Of a DNA stretch of 41,824 bases, positions 40,738-41,824 are shown piece by piece (position 1 is the first letter of the stretch; each line of letters starts with the position of its first letter). This stretch comes from Paraburkholderia sp. CNPSo 3272 (GTDB taxonomy: Bacteria > Pseudomonadota > Gammaproteobacteria > Burkholderiales > Burkholderiaceae). Both the position numbers and the translations under genes were made by a program. The notes under the pieces were generated by a model that saw only the letters and a program-made list of their open reading frames with translations, did no database searches and was not told where the DNA came from. The stretch covers positions 1 to 41,824 of the forward strand of contig NZ_JAMBPQ010000054.1 in the NCBI RefSeq assembly GCF_024206495.1. The letters are read 5' to 3'.

Positions 40738-41004
40738 TCATGGCGCGCAGTTCAACTGCGTGTTGAGCAGCGGCTGCGAGGCGGCCACGCCAAGGGCTGC
40801 GTAGCTGCCCGAGGCGGGCGCCGCCACGATCGCGACCGGCGCGCTTGCGCCACCCGCACCCGCAGCCGCTCGCGCGGAAGACCCGCCGTTCGAACCGGGG
40901 CCGCAGGCCGCGAGCAGCGCGCACAGCAGCCAGGTGAGCACAGCACCTGCGCTGCGGCGCAGGTGCTGTGCGCCGTGCATTGCTAGAAAGCTATTCGCAT
41001 TCAT
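40738..41004 (-). CDS. Small lipoprotein
   Basis: An 88-aa predicted lipoprotein. A hydrophobic helix (VLTWLLCALLAAC) ends in a lipobox with Cys34. The mature 55 residues are Gly, Ser and Ala-rich at first and end LLNTQLNCAP with one further Cys. No known domain. It lies 11 bases after the LamG gene and upstream of the phospholipase, so the three are probably co-transcribed. It could be a specific chaperone or a surface partner of the two larger proteins (inference). Confidence 0.72.
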   Translation of the reverse strand: MNANSFLAMHGAQHLRRSAGAVLTWLLCALLAACGPGSNGGSSARAAAGAGGASAPVAIVAAPASGSYAALGVAASQPLLNTQLNCAP

Positions 41005-41015
41005 CGAGGAGTCTC

Positions 41016-41822
41016 TTACGGGAGAAGGGTGGAGAGCGGCTTGCCCGAAGCGAAGACCGTCGTCAGCTCAGCCTCAGTAACGGTGCGGTTCCAGAGCGCG
41101 AGGTCGCTGAACGACTGCACATCCGTGGGCGTAGCCGCGCACTTGCCAGGCGTGTAGGGCGGGGTGTCCTTGCACGCGTTCATGTAGTACTGGCCTGTGC
41201 CGTCCTCGTTGAGGCCGAAAGCGCCGAGGCCCGGCAGCTTCGACGCGGTCACCGTGACCGAGGCCGTGTACTTCTCTTCGCCGAGCACGGGATCAAACAC
41301 GTAGCCCGTCATGGTCTTGCCGACCGTGTCGATTGTGAATGCTACGTAGGCCCACTTGTTCGCGGTGATGGTCGCAGAGCTCATGTCGTTGCGCGTAGTC
41401 CCGTCGCCGATATTGAAGCGCACGTTACAACTCGTGCCAGAACCCGGGAACAGCGCGATCGAGATACCGGGGTTGCCCCCCGAGTAGTAGTTTTTGTTCG
41501 AGAAGATTGGCGTGCCGTTGCCCGTGAGATTCAGGCAAGACGTCATGACCCAAAAGCCCATAGTGAACTGCGGCTGTTTCGTCACGTCGTTGTTCTGCAC
41601 GAGCTTGTAGCCGTCGTACCCATTCGTGTCGACAATGTTCGTATCCACCTTGAGACCCTGGCCGCCAAACGGATCTGGCGTAAGCGAGCCGCCGTTCGCA
41701 TCCGCCGCCCACGGGCCGAGCGTGCTGGCCGCCATCTTGTCGGCGGCTGGCAGCGCGCCGAATGGATAGTATGTCGAGAGGCCGTTGGTCAGCGTCGTCG
41801 CGAGAGCGGGCGGCGGATGCGA
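41016..41822 (-). CDS. LamG-domain secreted protein, partial
   Basis: Partial gene: the frame is open to the window edge, so the N-terminus is missing. It encodes about 268 residues of a concanavalin/LamG jelly-roll domain: LTNGLSTYYPFGALPAADK, then FTMGFWVMTS, then AYVAFTIDTVGKTMTGYV and DVQSFSDLALWNRTVTEAELTTVF, which is the classic end of such a domain. These domains bind glycans or proteins outside the cell. Upstream partner of the small lipoprotein and the phospholipase. Whether another catalytic domain precedes it cannot be seen. Confidence 0.85.
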   Translation of the reverse strand, partial: SHPPPALATTLTNGLSTYYPFGALPAADKMAASTLGPWAADANGGSLTPDPFGGQGLKVDTNIVDTNGYDGYKLVQNNDVTKQPQFTMGFWVMTSCLNLTGNGTPIFSNKNYYSGGNPGISIALFPGSGTSCNVRFNIGDGTTRNDMSSATITANKWAYVAFTIDTVGKTMTGYVFDPVLGEEKYTASVTVTASKLPGLGAFGLNEDGTGQYYMNACKDTPPYTPGKCAATPTDVQSFSDLALWNRTVTEAELTTVFASGKPLSTLLP

Positions 41823-41824
41823 AC

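Overview
The window is GC-rich DNA with strongly G/C-biased third codon positions. Its gene content (urocanate hydratase, an OprB-type porin, MipA/OmpV, a phosphocholine-type phospholipase C, a NodT/RND efflux set, FdhF/YdeP) suggests a betaproteobacterium of the Burkholderiaceae (Paraburkholderia, Caballeronia or Burkholderia-like). This is an inference from gene families and composition; no rRNA or tRNA marker was seen. Product names rest on motif recognition by eye, without a database search.

Layout. 1-2.5 kb: the 3' half of hutU, a decayed XRE-cupin regulator fragment and a DadA-like FAD oxidoreductase. 2.5-5.1 kb: a tightly coupled minus-strand operon (DUF4118 membrane sensor-like protein, alpha/beta hydrolase, MipA/OmpV outer-membrane protein). 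5.2-7.0 kb: an ABC ATPase whose permease appears reduced to a C-terminal stub. 7.5-9.8 kb: a promoter, a hairpin-rich leader with a possible leader peptide, a small membrane protein and an OprB-like porin. 9.9-12 kb: small secreted proteins, including a Q/Y/P/A-rich repeat protein. 11.9-13.9 kb: a sulfotransferase among three decayed gene fragments.

13.9-21.2 kb is a complete tripartite RND efflux locus: a NodT-type outer-membrane lipoprotein on the minus strand, and divergent from it tetR, adaptor, permease and a short-chain dehydrogenase. Two 24-bp operators with the same half-sites and spacing (GTGACC-N12-GGTCAC) lie over the predicted promoters, so the TetR protein probably controls both transcription units and itself. 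21.4-25.6 kb holds a SnoaL-like protein divergent from a YdeP-type molybdopterin oxidoreductase plus MFS transporter pair.

25.6-37.1 kb looks like a general-stress cluster: PRC-barrel, GNAT, cation/proton antiporter, CBS, proline-rich mini-protein, BON, DUF1328, stand-alone CheB-like esterase, DUF1488, transketolase, SDR, acidic mini-protein and periplasmic trehalase. 37.3-41.8 kb holds a TauD-family dioxygenase and a minus-strand cluster of a LamG-domain protein (cut by the window edge), a small lipoprotein and a Tat-exported phospholipase C.

No CRISPR array, transposase, integrase, rRNA or tRNA was found. The most noteworthy signals are the duplicated RND operator, the structured leader upstream of the porin, the deleted ABC permease, the prion-like secreted protein and the LamG-lipoprotein-phospholipase cluster. 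I saw no clearly new defence or mobile system.
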